Below, in pieces: positions 7,936 to 18,339 of a DNA stretch of 64,000 bases (within the stretch, counting starts at the first letter, position 1; each line of letters starts with the position of its first letter). The notes below the pieces were generated by a model. That model worked only from the letters and a program-made list of their open reading frames with translations, did not search any database and was not told where the DNA came from. The stretch spans positions 2,186,001 to 2,250,000 of the forward strand of contig NZ_CP022189.1 of the NCBI RefSeq assembly GCF_003111685.1, in the 5' to 3' direction. Source of the DNA: Alloyangia pacifica. Its GTDB lineage: Bacteria > Pseudomonadota > Alphaproteobacteria > Rhodobacterales > Rhodobacteraceae. The translations under genes were made by a program, and so were the position numbers.

Positions 7936-10131
7936 ATGACCGCCACCCTGCGACCGCCCGCCTCTGCCTGCCCGGCCTGCGTTGCCGCCCCCGCCGCCGA
8001 GGCGCTGGCCGAGCGCGCGCAGCCCTCCGAGGCCCGGCTGGCCCTGTCGCTGCCGACCATCCATTGCGCCGCCTGCATGACCGCCGTGGAAAGCGCGCTG
8101 GAAAAGGTGCCGGGCGTGCGCAGCGCCCGGGTCAACCTCAGCCAGAAGCGCGTGCGCATCGAGGCTGAGCCGCAAATGACCGCCGAGGCGCTGATCCCCG
8201 TCGTCGAAGCGGCGGGATACGAGGCTCACGAGCTCGACGCCGGCACGCTGGCGGCCACCGCCACCGACACGGCCGGGCGCGATCTGCTGATGCGCCTCGC
8301 CGTGGCGGGCTTTGCCGCGATGAATGTCATGCTGCTGTCGGTCGCGGTCTGGTCCGGCGCCGAGGGGCCGACGCGCGACCTGTTCCACTGGATCTCGGCG
8401 GCCATCGTGCTGCCCACTGTCGCCTTCTCGGCGCAGCCCTTCTTTCGCAACGCATGGACCGCGCTGCGCGCCGGGCATCTCAACATGGACGTGCCGATCT
8501 CTCTGGCGATCCTGCTGGCCATCGTCACCTCGCTTTGGGAGACGATGCTCTCGGGCGAGCACGCCTATTTCGACGCCGCCATCGCGCTGACCTTCTTCCT
8601 GCTCACCGGGCGCTACCTCGACCACCGCACCCGCGCCATCGCGCGCTCCGCCGCCGAGGAGCTTTCGGCGCTCGAGGTGCCCCGCGCCTGGCGTCTCACC
8701 GAGGCGGGCGAGGAACAGGTCCCCGCCGCCGAGCTGCACGTCGGCGATCTGGTCCGCGTGCGCCCCGGCGGGCGGATGCCTGTCGACGGCGAGATCCGGG
8801 AGGGCCAGTCAGAGCTCGACCGCTCGCTGCTGACCGGCGAGACCCTGCCCGTCTACGCCGCCCCCGGCCAGACGGTCAGCGCCGGCGAGGTGAACCTCAC
8901 AGGCCCGCTGGTGATCCGCGCCACGGCGGTGGGCCGCGACACCTCGCTGCACCGGATGGCCGATCTGGTGGCCGTGGCCGAGTCGGGCCGCGAAAACTAC
9001 ACGCCGCTCGCCGACAAGGCCGCCAAGCTTTACGCGCCGGGGGTACACATCCTCGCCGCGCTGGCCTTCCTCGGCTGGCTGCTCTGGTCCGGCGATTTCC
9101 GCGTCGCGCTCAATATCGCCGCCGCAGTGCTGATCATCACCTGCCCCTGCGCGCTCGGGCTCGCCGTGCCCGCGGTGACCACAGCCGCCTCGGGCAAGCT
9201 TTTCAAGCAGGGGCTTCTGATCAAGGACGGCACCGCGCTCGAGCGGCTGGCCGAGATCGACACGGTGGTCTTCGACAAGACCGGCACGCTGACCGCGGGC
9301 ACGCCGGCTCTGACCAATCGCGACGACTTCACCCGGCACGACCTCGAGATCGCCCTCGCCCTCGCCGAGGGCTCGGCCCACCCTCTCTCGGTATCGCTGA
9401 CCGCCGCGCTCCGCGCCGCCGGGATCAGCCCCGCAGAGGTCACCGGCCTCAGGGAGGTGCCGGGCCATGGCACCGAGGGCCTCTGGCGCGCAGAGCCCGT
9501 GCGGCTCGGCCGGGCCGCCTGGACCGGTGGCGGACAGAGCGCGGCCACCGCTGCATGGCTGCGGGTCGGACAAGGCCCGGCGCAGGTCTTCACCTTCGAG
9601 GACAGCCTGAGGGACGGCGCCGAGGAAACAGTCGCCGCACTCAAGGACATGGGCAAGCGCGTGATCTTGCTCTCCGGCGACAGCACCGCCGCGGTCGAAG
9701 CGCTGGCGACGCGACTGCAGATCCCGCAGTGGGTCGCCGAGGCGCTGCCGCAGGACAAGGCGGCGCGGGTAAGGGTGCTCTCGGACGCAGGCAGAAGGGT
9801 GCTGATGGTTGGCGACGGGCTCAACGACACGGCGGCGCTGGCGGGCGCGCATGTCTCTATCTCGCCGGCGTCGGCGCTCGACGCGGCGCGGGTGGCCTCG
9901 GACATCGTGCTGCTGGGTCGCTCGCTGGCGCCGATCCCCGGAGCAATGTCGGTCGCCGCAAGCGCCACGCAACGCATCCGCCAGAACTTCGCCATCGCCA
10001 CTTGGTACAACGTCATCGCCGTGCCGCTGGCCGTAGCCGGGCTCTGCTCGCCGCTCATTGCGGCGCTGGCCATGTCGGCCTCGTCGATCACCGTCTCGCT
10101 GAACGCGCTGCGTCTCAAGGCAACAAAATGA
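7936..10131 (+). CDS. ccoI: Copper-exporting P1B-type ATPase CcoI
   Basis: Copper-transporting P-type ATPase (731 residues) dedicated to cbb3 oxidase maturation; family members move Cu(I) across the inner membrane for insertion into CcoN. In order: an N-terminal CPAC pair, a heavy-metal-associated domain with the CAAC metal site (about residues 44-47), transmembrane helices, an actuator domain with LTGE, the membrane metal-binding CPCALG motif, the phosphorylation site DKTGTLT, and the hinge motif GDGLNDTAAL. The start at 7936 follows ccoH by four bases. The ccoI stop overlaps the ccoS start. Confidence 0.95.
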   Translation: MTATLRPPASACPACVAAPAAEALAERAQPSEARLALSLPTIHCAACMTAVESALEKVPGVRSARVNLSQKRVRIEAEPQMTAEALIPVVEAAGYEAHELDAGTLAATATDTAGRDLLMRLAVAGFAAMNVMLLSVAVWSGAEGPTRDLFHWISAAIVLPTVAFSAQPFFRNAWTALRAGHLNMDVPISLAILLAIVTSLWETMLSGEHAYFDAAIALTFFLLTGRYLDHRTRAIARSAAEELSALEVPRAWRLTEAGEEQVPAAELHVGDLVRVRPGGRMPVDGEIREGQSELDRSLLTGETLPVYAAPGQTVSAGEVNLTGPLVIRATAVGRDTSLHRMADLVAVAESGRENYTPLADKAAKLYAPGVHILAALAFLGWLLWSGDFRVALNIAAAVLIITCPCALGLAVPAVTTAASGKLFKQGLLIKDGTALERLAEIDTVVFDKTGTLTAGTPALTNRDDFTRHDLEIALALAEGSAHPLSVSLTAALRAAGISPAEVTGLREVPGHGTEGLWRAEPVRLGRAAWTGGGQSAATAAWLRVGQGPAQVFTFEDSLRDGAEETVAALKDMGKRVILLSGDSTAAVEALATRLQIPQWVAEALPQDKAARVRVLSDAGRRVLMVGDGLNDTAALAGAHVSISPASALDAARVASDIVLLGRSLAPIPGAMSVAASATQRIRQNFAIATWYNVIAVPLAVAGLCSPLIAALAMSASSITVSLNALRLKATK

Positions 10132-10289
10132 ATATCCTCGCGTACCTCATCCCGATCTCGCTGATCCTCGGCGGGCTCGGACTCGGCTTCTTCGTCTTCA
10201 CGGTGAAGAGCCGCCAGTACGAAGATCCCGAGGGCGACGCGCAGCGGATCCTGTCGGGCAAGTACGACGACCACCCCAAGCAGGATTGA
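10128..10289 (+). CDS. ccoS: cbb3 oxidase assembly protein CcoS
   Basis: A 53-residue single-helix membrane protein of the CcoS/FixS family, implicated in inserting redox cofactors into the cbb3 oxidase. Residues 3-27 (LAYLIPISLILGGLGLGFFVFTV) form the helix, followed by the family motif of the type KSRQYEDPEGDAQRIL. The ATG overlaps the ccoI stop (ATGA), so it is the last, translationally coupled gene of ccoGHIS. Confidence 0.95.
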   Translation: MNILAYLIPISLILGGLGLGFFVFTVKSRQYEDPEGDAQRILSGKYDDHPKQD

Positions 10290-10393
10290 ACGCCCCCGGG
10301 CAGGCCCGCCTACGGCGCACAGGCTCGAGCCTGGAAGACGCCGCGCGGCTTTCCTCGAGGGGGAACCATCCCCGGGGTGTGGAAAGCAGCACC

Positions 10394-10412
10394 GAGGGGG
10401 CGAAGCCCCCTC
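10394..10412. terminator. Hairpin between ccoS and EF-hand gene
   Basis: gagggggc-gaa-gccccctc is a perfect 8-bp stem in the 133-base gap between convergent ccoS and the EF-hand gene. No strong T tract follows on either strand, so it may act as a weak bidirectional terminator. Confidence 0.4.
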
Positions 10413-10422
10413 CGCGCCCCGG

Positions 10423-10749
10423 TCAGCCGCGCACTCTCTCGTGCAGCAGCCCGGCCGGCCCGCCGGTGCCGAGATCGTCATAGGCGCGCATCTCGTTGCG
10501 GGTGACCATGCGGTCGGCGTTGCCGTCAAAAGCCATAATCGCGTCGAAGGCCGAATCGCCGTAGGCGGCCACCAGCTCGGACCAGGTCAGCACACCGTTG
10601 CGGTCGAGGTCGAGCTGCGAGAAATAGCGACCTGCGTCCTTGCTGCGGTCGGCGGGCACACCCTCATAGACCGTGAAATCCCCGGCAAGCGCCGGGGCGG
10701 CAAGGCTGAGCGAAAGGACCGCGGCGGCGATCGGCGTAATGGCGTTCAT
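10423..10749 (-). CDS. Secreted EF-hand calcium-binding protein
   Basis: A 108-residue protein with an N-terminal signal peptide (about residues 1-22, cleavage after APALA) and two EF-hand loops. The first is DLDRNGVLTWSE (about residues 47-58) and the second DGNADRMVTRNE (about residues 75-86). Both keep acidic or Asn ligands at positions 1, 3 and 5 and Glu at position 12, so calcium binding in the periplasm is plausible. The start at 10749 has GGAGA seven bases upstream. Function is unknown. Confidence 0.85.
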   Translation of the reverse strand: MNAITPIAAAVLSLSLAAPALAGDFTVYEGVPADRSKDAGRYFSQLDLDRNGVLTWSELVAAYGDSAFDAIMAFDGNADRMVTRNEMRAYDDLGTGGPAGLLHERVRG

Positions 10750-10833
10750 CGGCTGTCTCCAAATGCTTCGGGCAAAGTCTTGAGTCTCGAACACCGCCGA
10801 GCATAGCACGGTTCCGGCGCAACCGCAGAGGAT

Positions 10834-10913
10834 CATTGCAGGATCATCTCGGCCGCCTTCTCGGCGATCATGATCGTCGGCGCATTTGTGTTGCCCGAGG
10901 GGATGCGCGGCAT
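10834..10913 (-). pseudogene. 3' relic of a GMC oxidoreductase gene
   Basis: The minus strand reads [20 protein letters not shown], then AEMILQ and a stop (10836-10834). This is the conserved C-terminal signature of FAD-dependent GMC oxidoreductases (choline and alcohol dehydrogenases), which end in MP-x2-SGNTNAP-x2-MIAEKAA. The rest of the roughly 530-codon gene is missing: upstream of the relic, within about 35 bases, the lrp 3' end begins. It appears to be what remains after a deletion that joined lrp to the tail of a GMC gene. Confidence 0.82.
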
Positions 10914-10946
10914 GGCGCGGCAAGTCGTCATGGCGGTGCAGGCTGT

Positions 10947-11405
10947 TCAGAGCGGCAGGGCGGTGGTCTTGAACACGGTGCGCAGGGCGAAGCTCGACTG
11001 CATCTGCGCCACGCCCGGCAGGCGGGTGAGATACTGGCGATGGATGCGGGCGAAATCCTCGGTGTCCTCGGCCACGACCTTGAGGATGTAATCCGCCGTG
11101 CCCGCCATCAGGTGGCACTCCAGCACCGCCGGCACCCGCGCCACCGCCTTCTCGAAGGCATCCAGAACCTCGTCGGCCTGGGCGCTGAGGCGGATCTCGA
11201 CAAACACCGTGCTCGCCAGCCCCAGCTTGCGGGCGTCGAGCAGCGCCACGTAGTCCTTCACGAAGCCCTCGGCCTCCAGCCGCTGCACCCGCCGGTGACA
11301 GGCCGAGGCCGAGAGGTTCACCTTTTCCGACAGCTCCGCGTTGGACATGCGGCCCTGCTTCTGCAGCGCGCGCAGGATGCGCCGGTCGGTATCGTCGAGT
11401 TGCAT
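10947..11405 (-). CDS. Lrp/AsnC-family regulator of ald
   Basis: A 152-residue leucine-responsive regulator. Residues 1-60 form the AsnC-type helix-turn-helix (LDDTDRRILRALQKQGRMSNAELSEKVNLSASACHRRVQRLE). The C-terminal half is the RAM effector-binding domain (VFVEIRLSAQ ... ECHLMAGTADYILKV). It diverges from ald across 150 bases, the arrangement of AldR-type regulators that activate alanine dehydrogenase in response to alanine. The stop lies close to a GMC oxidoreductase relic. Confidence 0.93.
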   Translation of the reverse strand: MQLDDTDRRILRALQKQGRMSNAELSEKVNLSASACHRRVQRLEAEGFVKDYVALLDARKLGLASTVFVEIRLSAQADEVLDAFEKAVARVPAVLECHLMAGTADYILKVVAEDTEDFARIHRQYLTRLPGVAQMQSSFALRTVFKTTALPL

Positions 11406-11555
11406 GCGTAGTCTTTCGAAAACTTGGCGGTGTGGTCGAAGATTCTCCCCCCAATAGCGCTTTGGACGGGACACTTCAGCAAGGAAATTGCACGCGCGCG
11501 GGCGCATCCTGAAAGCATCAAGAGATGCCCGGAGGGGCCAGGAGGAGGAGCTATC

Positions 11556-12674
11556 ATGAAAATCGGGTGCCCGACAGAGATCAAACCGCAGGAATATCGC
11601 GTCGGTCTTACGCCCAACGCCGCGCGCGAGGCGGTGGCCCATGGTCACGAGGTGATCGTGCAGCAGGGCGCGGGTCTCGGCGCCGGTTTCTCCGACGAGG
11701 ATTACACCGCGGCGGGTGTCCGCATCGCGACCACAGCGGAGGAGATCTGGGCCGAGGCCGAGATGATCGTCAAGGTGAAGGAGCCGCAGGCCGCCGAGCG
11801 CAAGCAGCTCACGCGCGGCCAGCTGCTGTTTACCTACCTCCACCTCGCTCCCGACCCCGAGCAGACGCAGGATCTGCTCGAGTCCGGCGCCACCTGCATC
11901 GCCTACGAGACGGTGACGGACGCCCGAGGCGGGCTGCCGCTGCTGGCGCCGATGTCCGAGGTCGCGGGGCGCCTCGCGCCGCAGATGGGCGCCTGGTCGC
12001 TGCAGAAGGCGAATGGCGGGCGCGGCGTGCTGATGGGCGGCGTGCCCGGCGTCGGGCCGGCCAATGTGGTGGTGCTGGGCGGCGGCGTTGTCGGCACCCA
12101 TGCGGCCCGCATCGCCGCAGGCATGGGCGCGGATGTCACCGTGCTCGACCGGTCGCTGCCGCGCCTGCGCCAGCTCGACGAGACCTTCGGTAGCCTTTTC
12201 AAGAACCGCTACTCGACCGAGGGCGCCGTGGCCGAGCTGCTGGCCGAGGCCGACATGGTGATCGGCGCGGTGCTGATCCCCGGTGCCGCCGCGCCCAAGC
12301 TGGTGAGCCGCGCGCAGCTCGGGACCATGAAGCCCGGTGCGGTGCTGGTGGATGTGGCGATCGACCAGGGCGGCTGCTTCGAGACCTCGAAGGCGACGAC
12401 CCACCAGGACCCGGTCTACACGGTCGACGGCATTCAGCACTATTGCGTCGCCAATATGCCCGGCGCGGTGCCGCGCAGCTCGACGCTGGCGCTCGGCAAC
12501 GCCACCCTGCCCTTCATGCTGGCGCTCGCCGACAAGGGGTGGCGCGTCGCCTGCGCCGAGGACCCGCACCTGCAGGCCGGGCTCAACGTGCACGACGGGC
12601 AGATCACAAATGCTGCCGTCGCCCGCGCGCTGAACCTGCCGCTGGAGAGCATCGAGAAGGCTCTCGCCGCCTGA
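11556..12674 (+). CDS. ald: Alanine dehydrogenase
   Basis: NAD-dependent alanine dehydrogenase (372 residues), catalysing L-alanine + NAD+ + H2O to pyruvate + NH4+ + NADH. The N-terminal [20 protein letters not shown] is the family start. Lys in VKVKEPQ and the nucleotide-binding [22 protein letters not shown] (about residues 170-190) are visible, as is [16 protein letters not shown] near the C-terminus. The start has a strong ribosome site (ggaggaggag, 11541-11550). Probably controlled by the divergent Lrp-type regulator. Confidence 0.96.
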   Translation: MKIGCPTEIKPQEYRVGLTPNAAREAVAHGHEVIVQQGAGLGAGFSDEDYTAAGVRIATTAEEIWAEAEMIVKVKEPQAAERKQLTRGQLLFTYLHLAPDPEQTQDLLESGATCIAYETVTDARGGLPLLAPMSEVAGRLAPQMGAWSLQKANGGRGVLMGGVPGVGPANVVVLGGGVVGTHAARIAAGMGADVTVLDRSLPRLRQLDETFGSLFKNRYSTEGAVAELLAEADMVIGAVLIPGAAAPKLVSRAQLGTMKPGAVLVDVAIDQGGCFETSKATTHQDPVYTVDGIQHYCVANMPGAVPRSSTLALGNATLPFMLALADKGWRVACAEDPHLQAGLNVHDGQITNAAVARALNLPLESIEKALAA

Positions 12675-12696
12675 TCCGCACGACATCGCGAGAAAA

Positions 12697-12738
12697 GAAA
12701 GGGCGGGCCGCCAGAAGCGCCCGCCCTTTCTTCTCTTT
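12697..12738. terminator. Bidirectional terminator after ald
   Basis: gaaagggcgggc / gcccgccctttc forms a long stem flanked by A-rich and T-rich sequence on the two sides. It can end transcription of both ald (+) and the convergent cation-efflux gene (-). The TTCTCTTTCCAAATACGC repeat begins within its 3' flank. Confidence 0.8.
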
Positions 12739-12748
12739 CCAAATACGC
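12728..12748 (+). repeat. Dispersed TTCTCTTTCCAAATACGC motif, copy 1
   Basis: This 21-base sequence is repeated exactly at 61231-61251, and with two mismatches over 20 bases at 42862-42881. Here and at 42862 it overlaps the downstream side of a terminator hairpin. Confidence 0.75.
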
Positions 12749-12799
12749 GGGGAGTCCAAGCGCAGGCAGGCGGAGGCAACGCCCCCTGCGGCCCGGGTT

Positions 12800-13687
12800 T
12801 CAGAGCACCACGATGCCCGAGTGCTTTGCCTTGTGCTCCGGCTCGACGTGGATGGTCACGCGGCAGCCGTCGATCTTCTCCTGAAGCGCGTGCTCGATGC
12901 GGTCGCAGATCTCATGCGCCGCATCGACGGACATTTCGCCCGGCACCACCAGGTGGAACTCGAGAAAGACCGCCTGCCCGGCCCGGCGCGAGCGCAGGTC
13001 ATGCGCCTCGACCGCGCCCTCGGCATTGGCCGAGATCACCGCGCGCATGTCCGCCAGTTCCGCCTCGGGCACCGCCGCGTCCATCAGCCCGCCGACCGAG
13101 CCGCGGATCACCTGCCAGCCGGACCAGAGGATGTTGACCGCCACCAGCGCCGCCAGAGCGGCGTCGAGCCAGAGCCAACCGGTCAGCACCGCCGCGCCGA
13201 CCCCCACGGCCACCCCGGCCGAGGAGAAGACGTCGGTCAGAAGGTGCTTGCCGTCCGCCAGCAGTGCCGGCGAGTTCAGCTTGCGCCCCTCGCGCAGCAG
13301 CACGTAGCACCAGAGCGCGTTGATCGCCCCTGCCGCGAGGTTGATGGCAAGGCCCAGCCCGACCTGCTGGATCGCCTCGGGCTGCTGCCAGGCCCCCCAG
13401 GCCTCACGCAGGATCAGCACCGCGGCGACGACGATCAGCACGCCCTCGAGCACGGCGCTGAAATACTCGGCCTTGTGGTGGCCAAAGGGGTGGTCCGCAT
13501 CCGCCGGCTGCGAGGCGATGTGAATCGCCAGAAGCGCCGCCAGCGCCGTGGCGACGTTGACGATGCTCTCCAGCGCGTCCGACATCAGCGCGACAGAGCC
13601 GGTCAGCCACCAGGCAAAGGTCTTGATCGTCAGCACGAGAATGCCGACGAATACGCTGCCGAGGGCGATCTTCACGCTGCGGGTCAT
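12800..13687 (-). CDS. Cation diffusion facilitator transporter
   Basis: A 295-residue inner-membrane metal/proton antiporter of the CDF family (FieF/ZitB type), probably exporting Zn2+, Fe2+ or Mn2+. Six transmembrane helices are apparent. Metal-site motifs are ALMSDALES (helix 2) and LLADGKHLLTDVFSS (helix 5, HxxxD), with HPFGHHKAEYFSA in the loop between helices 2 and 3. A cytoplasmic C-terminal domain ends in VTIHVEPEHKAKHSG. The start at 13687 has GGAGAG six bases upstream; an extension to 13795 lacks support. Substrate cannot be decided from sequence alone. Confidence 0.92.
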   Translation of the reverse strand: MTRSVKIALGSVFVGILVLTIKTFAWWLTGSVALMSDALESIVNVATALAALLAIHIASQPADADHPFGHHKAEYFSAVLEGVLIVVAAVLILREAWGAWQQPEAIQQVGLGLAINLAAGAINALWCYVLLREGRKLNSPALLADGKHLLTDVFSSAGVAVGVGAAVLTGWLWLDAALAALVAVNILWSGWQVIRGSVGGLMDAAVPEAELADMRAVISANAEGAVEAHDLRSRRAGQAVFLEFHLVVPGEMSVDAAHEICDRIEHALQEKIDGCRVTIHVEPEHKAKHSGIVVL

Positions 13688-13801
13688 GCTGGCTCTCCGG
13701 AGGGGTCCGGGCGACTTAGCGATGTCGTCTTTGGCTCGCAACCCGGAACCCGTATCGGGATCCGGGCCTGCATGGCGGGACTGCAGAATGCGCAAGACGG
13801 A

Positions 13802-14224
13802 TCACCTCTTCAGCGCGTCGCGAATCTCGATCAGGATATCGAGTTGGGAGGGGCCGGTCTTCACCTCGGGGGCCACCTCGTCGGGCTTTTCCGCCGCAGA
13901 ACGGATCCTGTTGACCATCTTGACCAGCATGAAAACCACGAAGGCGATGATGAAGAAGTTGATCACCGCCATGATGAAACTGCCGATGGCGAAGACCGGC
14001 GCCCCGGCGTCCTTGGCCGCCTGCAGCGAGGCATAGTCGCCCCCGTCGAGCGCGTAGAACCAGCCCGAGAAGTCGATGCCGCCGGTGAAAAGAGCGATGA
14101 TCGGGTTAATGATGTCGCCCACGAGCGAGGTGACGATGGCGGTGAAGGCGGCGCCGACGATGATGCCCACCGCCATGTCCATGACGTTGCCCTTGGCGAT
14201 GAAGTCCTTGAATTCCTGAATCAT
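13802..14224 (-). CDS. mscL: Large-conductance mechanosensitive channel MscL
   Basis: A 140-residue MscL protein that opens under membrane tension to release osmolytes after hypo-osmotic shock. The N-terminal [31 protein letters not shown] is the highly conserved amphipathic segment and first transmembrane helix. The second helix ([22 protein letters not shown]) and a C-terminal helical bundle (about residues 120-140) follow. Length matches the family. Confidence 0.96.
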   Translation of the reverse strand: MIQEFKDFIAKGNVMDMAVGIIVGAAFTAIVTSLVGDIINPIIALFTGGIDFSGWFYALDGGDYASLQAAKDAGAPVFAIGSFIMAVINFFIIAFVVFMLVKMVNRIRSAAEKPDEVAPEVKTGPSQLDILIEIRDALKR

Positions 14225-14653
14225 GTCTCTGGGTTCCCTGCCCGCTGCGCGGGTGTGACTGTCGTTTCCGGGTCCAGAGGTGGCACGTTTGCCGCGATGA
14301 CGCCACGGAAAACCCGGGGACATTCCGCGCGGGCGGCGGACAGGATGCAGAGATCCCTCACTTTTTGTGCGTTGGGCCCGGTGCGCCCGGACGTCGCCCT
14401 CTCCGCGCGGCGCGGTTTCGTCGCCGCAGCATTGGCTGCCGTGGATCGGGGCGCGCTGGCCGCTGCACGGCGCGCAGGTCACGGCGGCCCAGGGCAACCA
14501 GAACCACAGCGCGCGCCGTCTCGCTCCACCTTAACTGGTGCTTGTTGTTTGGCTTTCCCGCCTTAGTATGAGCGCAGGCATTTCCCGGCGTCGCGCAGGA
14601 TAGACGTTCCGACCGATCATTCTTCCCGTAGGCATTTCACAAGGGGCAATCTC
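14225..14653. other. Intergenic region, no gene seen
   Basis: 429 bases between mscL (-) and the outer-membrane protein gene (+). I find no convincing coding frame or RNA. A weak sigma70-like promoter for the plus-strand gene is possible around ttgttg ... tagtat (16-base spacer, about 14542-14569). Confidence 0.5.
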
Positions 14654-15376
14654 GTGGCCAGACCCGTTTCCCGACCATTCCTCACGGACCCCCGCTGCGC
14701 GCGGCTCTGCGCCGGCACCGCCCTGATCGCGCTTCTGACCTCCACTCCTGTCACTGCGCAGGAGGAGAAGAACCCAGAGGACCCCACCAAGATCGCCACC
14801 AAGGCCGGCGTGTCCTATTCGGACGAGTTCTCCGTCTCCGGCTCGCTGGCCTTCGGCCCGGTGACCAAGGTCAACGCGCGGGTCTCGGAGAGCGGGCAAT
14901 GGTCGCTCGGGGCATCCTACCTCTTCTCCTTCGGCATCCTGACCTTCTCGGCCGGCAAGAACGAGTTCGACAATGGCTCGGAGCAGACCCGCTATTCGCT
15001 CGGGGGCTTCATCCCGCTGACGGCCATGGGGCTCAAGACCGGGAGGTGGCAGCTCTTCACCCCCTTCGGCTATACCTACAGCGAGGGCACCGTGGCAGTC
15101 ACGAGCGTGGAGTTGCACGAGACCTTCGACGTCGAGGTCAGCAACAACAGCGGTTATGCCGGACTGTTCGCGATGCGGCCGTTCACAGAGAAGCTCACCT
15201 TCATGACCGGCGGCATCTACACGCGCGGGTCCGACGACTTCAACGGTATCTCGCTGGGCGGCGGGCTGTCCTATCACCTGTCCGAGGCCGACACGGTGGC
15301 GCTCTTCGGCTCCTACATCGACAATGATTTCGGCGAGGAGCAGAAGCTCGGCGTCTCCTACCGGCACGAGTTCTGA
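14654..15376 (+). CDS. Outer-membrane beta-barrel protein
   Basis: A 240-residue exported protein of unknown function. A signal peptide (about residues 1-36, cleavage after VTAQ) precedes a region of alternating hydrophobic and polar strands rich in Gly, Ser and aromatics (VSYSDEFSVSGSLAFGPV, LGASYLFSFGILTFSAG, LGGGLSYHLSEADTVALFGSY). It ends with a terminal aromatic residue (GVSYRHEF), a typical Bam recognition signal. Translation starts at GTG with aagggg seven bases before it. No enzyme motif is visible. Confidence 0.75.
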   Translation: MARPVSRPFLTDPRCARLCAGTALIALLTSTPVTAQEEKNPEDPTKIATKAGVSYSDEFSVSGSLAFGPVTKVNARVSESGQWSLGASYLFSFGILTFSAGKNEFDNGSEQTRYSLGGFIPLTAMGLKTGRWQLFTPFGYTYSEGTVAVTSVELHETFDVEVSNNSGYAGLFAMRPFTEKLTFMTGGIYTRGSDDFNGISLGGGLSYHLSEADTVALFGSYIDNDFGEEQKLGVSYRHEF

Positions 15377-15459
15377 GCCCTCTTCCCCGCCTTTGCGGTT
15401 GTCTTGCGCCGGTCAGTGCATAGGTTGCCCGGCACGCAAGGACACGGAAGGGACACCCC

Positions 15460-15909
15460 ATGGGACTGAACGTCTATCTCTCGGGAGAGATTCACACCGA
15501 CTGGCGCGAGCGTATCATCGCGGGGGCGCAGGGGCTTGATGTGACCTTCAGCGCCCCGGTGACCGACCACGCGGCCAGTGACGATTGCGGCGTGGCCATC
15601 CTCGGCGCCGAACAGAGCAAGTTCTGGCACGACCACAAGGGCGCCAAGATGAACGCAATCCGCACCCGCAAGGCGATCGCCGATGCCGACGTCGTCGTCG
15701 TGCGCTTCGGCGAGCAGTACAAGCAGTGGAATGCCGCCTTCGACGCGGGCTATGCCGCCGCGCTCGGCAAGTCGCTGATCATCCTGCAGCGCCCCGAGCA
15801 TGACCATGCGCTCAAGGAGGTCGATGCCGCGGCGCTGGCGGTCACCCGCGAGCCCGAGGAGGTGGTGGCCACGCTGCGTTACGTTCTGACCGGCGCCCTG
15901 CCCGAATAA
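15460..15909 (+). CDS. YtoQ-family protein
   Basis: A 149-residue protein of the YtoQ family. The family belongs to the broad nucleoside 2-deoxyribosyltransferase-like fold, but its reaction is uncharacterised. Recognisable segments are MGLNVYLSGEIHTDWRE at the N-terminus, FWHDHKGAKMNAIRTRKAI in the middle, and VVVRFGEQYKQWNAAFDAGYA in the second half. A ggaaggga ribosome site lies upstream. It stands alone between an outer-membrane protein gene and mreB. Confidence 0.85.
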   Translation: MGLNVYLSGEIHTDWRERIIAGAQGLDVTFSAPVTDHAASDDCGVAILGAEQSKFWHDHKGAKMNAIRTRKAIADADVVVVRFGEQYKQWNAAFDAGYAAALGKSLIILQRPEHDHALKEVDAAALAVTREPEEVVATLRYVLTGALPE

Positions 15910-16006
15910 CAGGCTATCATCGCCGCCGGGTGACGCCACGACGCGGCCCGCCTCGCCCTGCGGCCCGATGCGGCGGCCGCGACGTTCCGTCGCGCCCCTT
16001 TCGTAA

Positions 16007-17263
<1,257 letters not shown>

Positions 17264-17300
17264 TCCCTTTCGGGATCGTCCCGGCTGCGGCATAGTCCGG

Positions 17301-17329
17301 GGCGGGTGCTGCCGAGGCCGCACCCGCCC
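17301..17329. terminator. Hairpin between mreB and mreC
   Basis: ggcgggtgc / gcacccgcc is a perfect 9-bp stem in the 116-base gap, without a T tract. It may stabilise the mreB mRNA or attenuate readthrough rather than terminate fully. MreB is usually needed in large excess over the downstream products. Confidence 0.4.
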
Positions 17330-17379
17330 TGCACCGCCCCTGAGGCACACGTGACGCAGAGGCCACCCGCAGAGATCCG

Positions 17380-18339
17380 ATGGCGAAACACGGCACCAAC
17401 AGCGAAGACTATTCCGCCCCGCTGAAGCGCCTGCTTCTGGCGGTGTTGATCCTGTGGCTCACCGGGCTGTTCATCCTCTGGCGCATCGACAGCCCGCGCG
17501 TCGAGCGGTTCCGCGCACAGGTGATCGACACCATCATGCCCGGGTTCGACTGGGCGATGGCGCCGGTCACCGGCGCGGTGAAGATCCTGCGCGACTTCCA
17601 GTCCTACCAGCGCATCCACGAGCAGAACCAGGAGCTGCGCCGCGAGCTGCGCCGGATGACCGCCTGGAAGGAGGCCGCGCTGCAGCTCGAGCAGGAGAAC
17701 GCCAAGCTGCGCGATCTCAACAACGTGCAGCTCGATCCGCGGCTGACCTATATCACCGGCGTGGTCCTGGCCGACAGCGGCTCGCCCTTCCGCCAGTCGG
17801 TGCTGATCAACGTCGGCAGCCGCGACGGCATCGTCGACGGCTGGGCCACGATGGACGGCATCGGTCTAGTCGGGCGCATCTCGGGGGTCGGGAACAACAC
17901 GGCGCGGGTGATCCTGCTGACCGACGCCAGCAGTCGCATCCCGGCGACGATCCAACCCTCGGGCCAGCGGGCCATGGTGGTCGGCGACAATTCGGCCAAC
18001 CCGCCGATCGATTTCCTCGAGAACCCCGACCTGGTGAAGCCCGGCGACCGCATTGTCACCTCGGGCGATGGCGAGGTTTTCCCGCCGGGGCTGCTGATTG
18101 GCCAGGTGGTGCAGGATCCGGGCGGGCGGCTGCGCGTGCGCCTTGCCGCCGATTACGAGCGGCTGGAGTTTCTGCGCGTGCTGCGCGACCACGGCGCGCG
18201 GCGGGTCAGCGCCCCGTCGGGGCTGATCCTGCCCGAAACCCCGCCCGAGGCACCGCAGCCCGAGGCGGTGACCGATCCGACGGTGCCACCGCTCAGCGAC
18301 GCGGAGCCCGGATCGGGGCCGGAGGCCGGCAATGGCTGA
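17380..18339 (+). CDS. mreC: Rod-shape-determining protein MreC
   Basis: Periplasmic scaffold of the elongasome (319 residues), which links MreB/MreD to PBP2-RodA. A short cytoplasmic tail and one transmembrane helix (about residues 15-35, RLLLAVLILWLTGLFILWRI) come first. A coiled coil follows (about residues 70-115, QRIHEQNQELRRELRRMTAWKEAAL), then the beta-domain pair. The family segment SGDGEVFPPGLLIGQV is present. The C-terminal 45 residues are a Pro/Glu-rich disordered tail. The 3' end overlaps mreD by eight bases. Confidence 0.95.
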   Translation: MAKHGTNSEDYSAPLKRLLLAVLILWLTGLFILWRIDSPRVERFRAQVIDTIMPGFDWAMAPVTGAVKILRDFQSYQRIHEQNQELRRELRRMTAWKEAALQLEQENAKLRDLNNVQLDPRLTYITGVVLADSGSPFRQSVLINVGSRDGIVDGWATMDGIGLVGRISGVGNNTARVILLTDASSRIPATIQPSGQRAMVVGDNSANPPIDFLENPDLVKPGDRIVTSGDGEVFPPGLLIGQVVQDPGGRLRVRLAADYERLEFLRVLRDHGARRVSAPSGLILPETPPEAPQPEAVTDPTVPPLSDAEPGSGPEAGNG

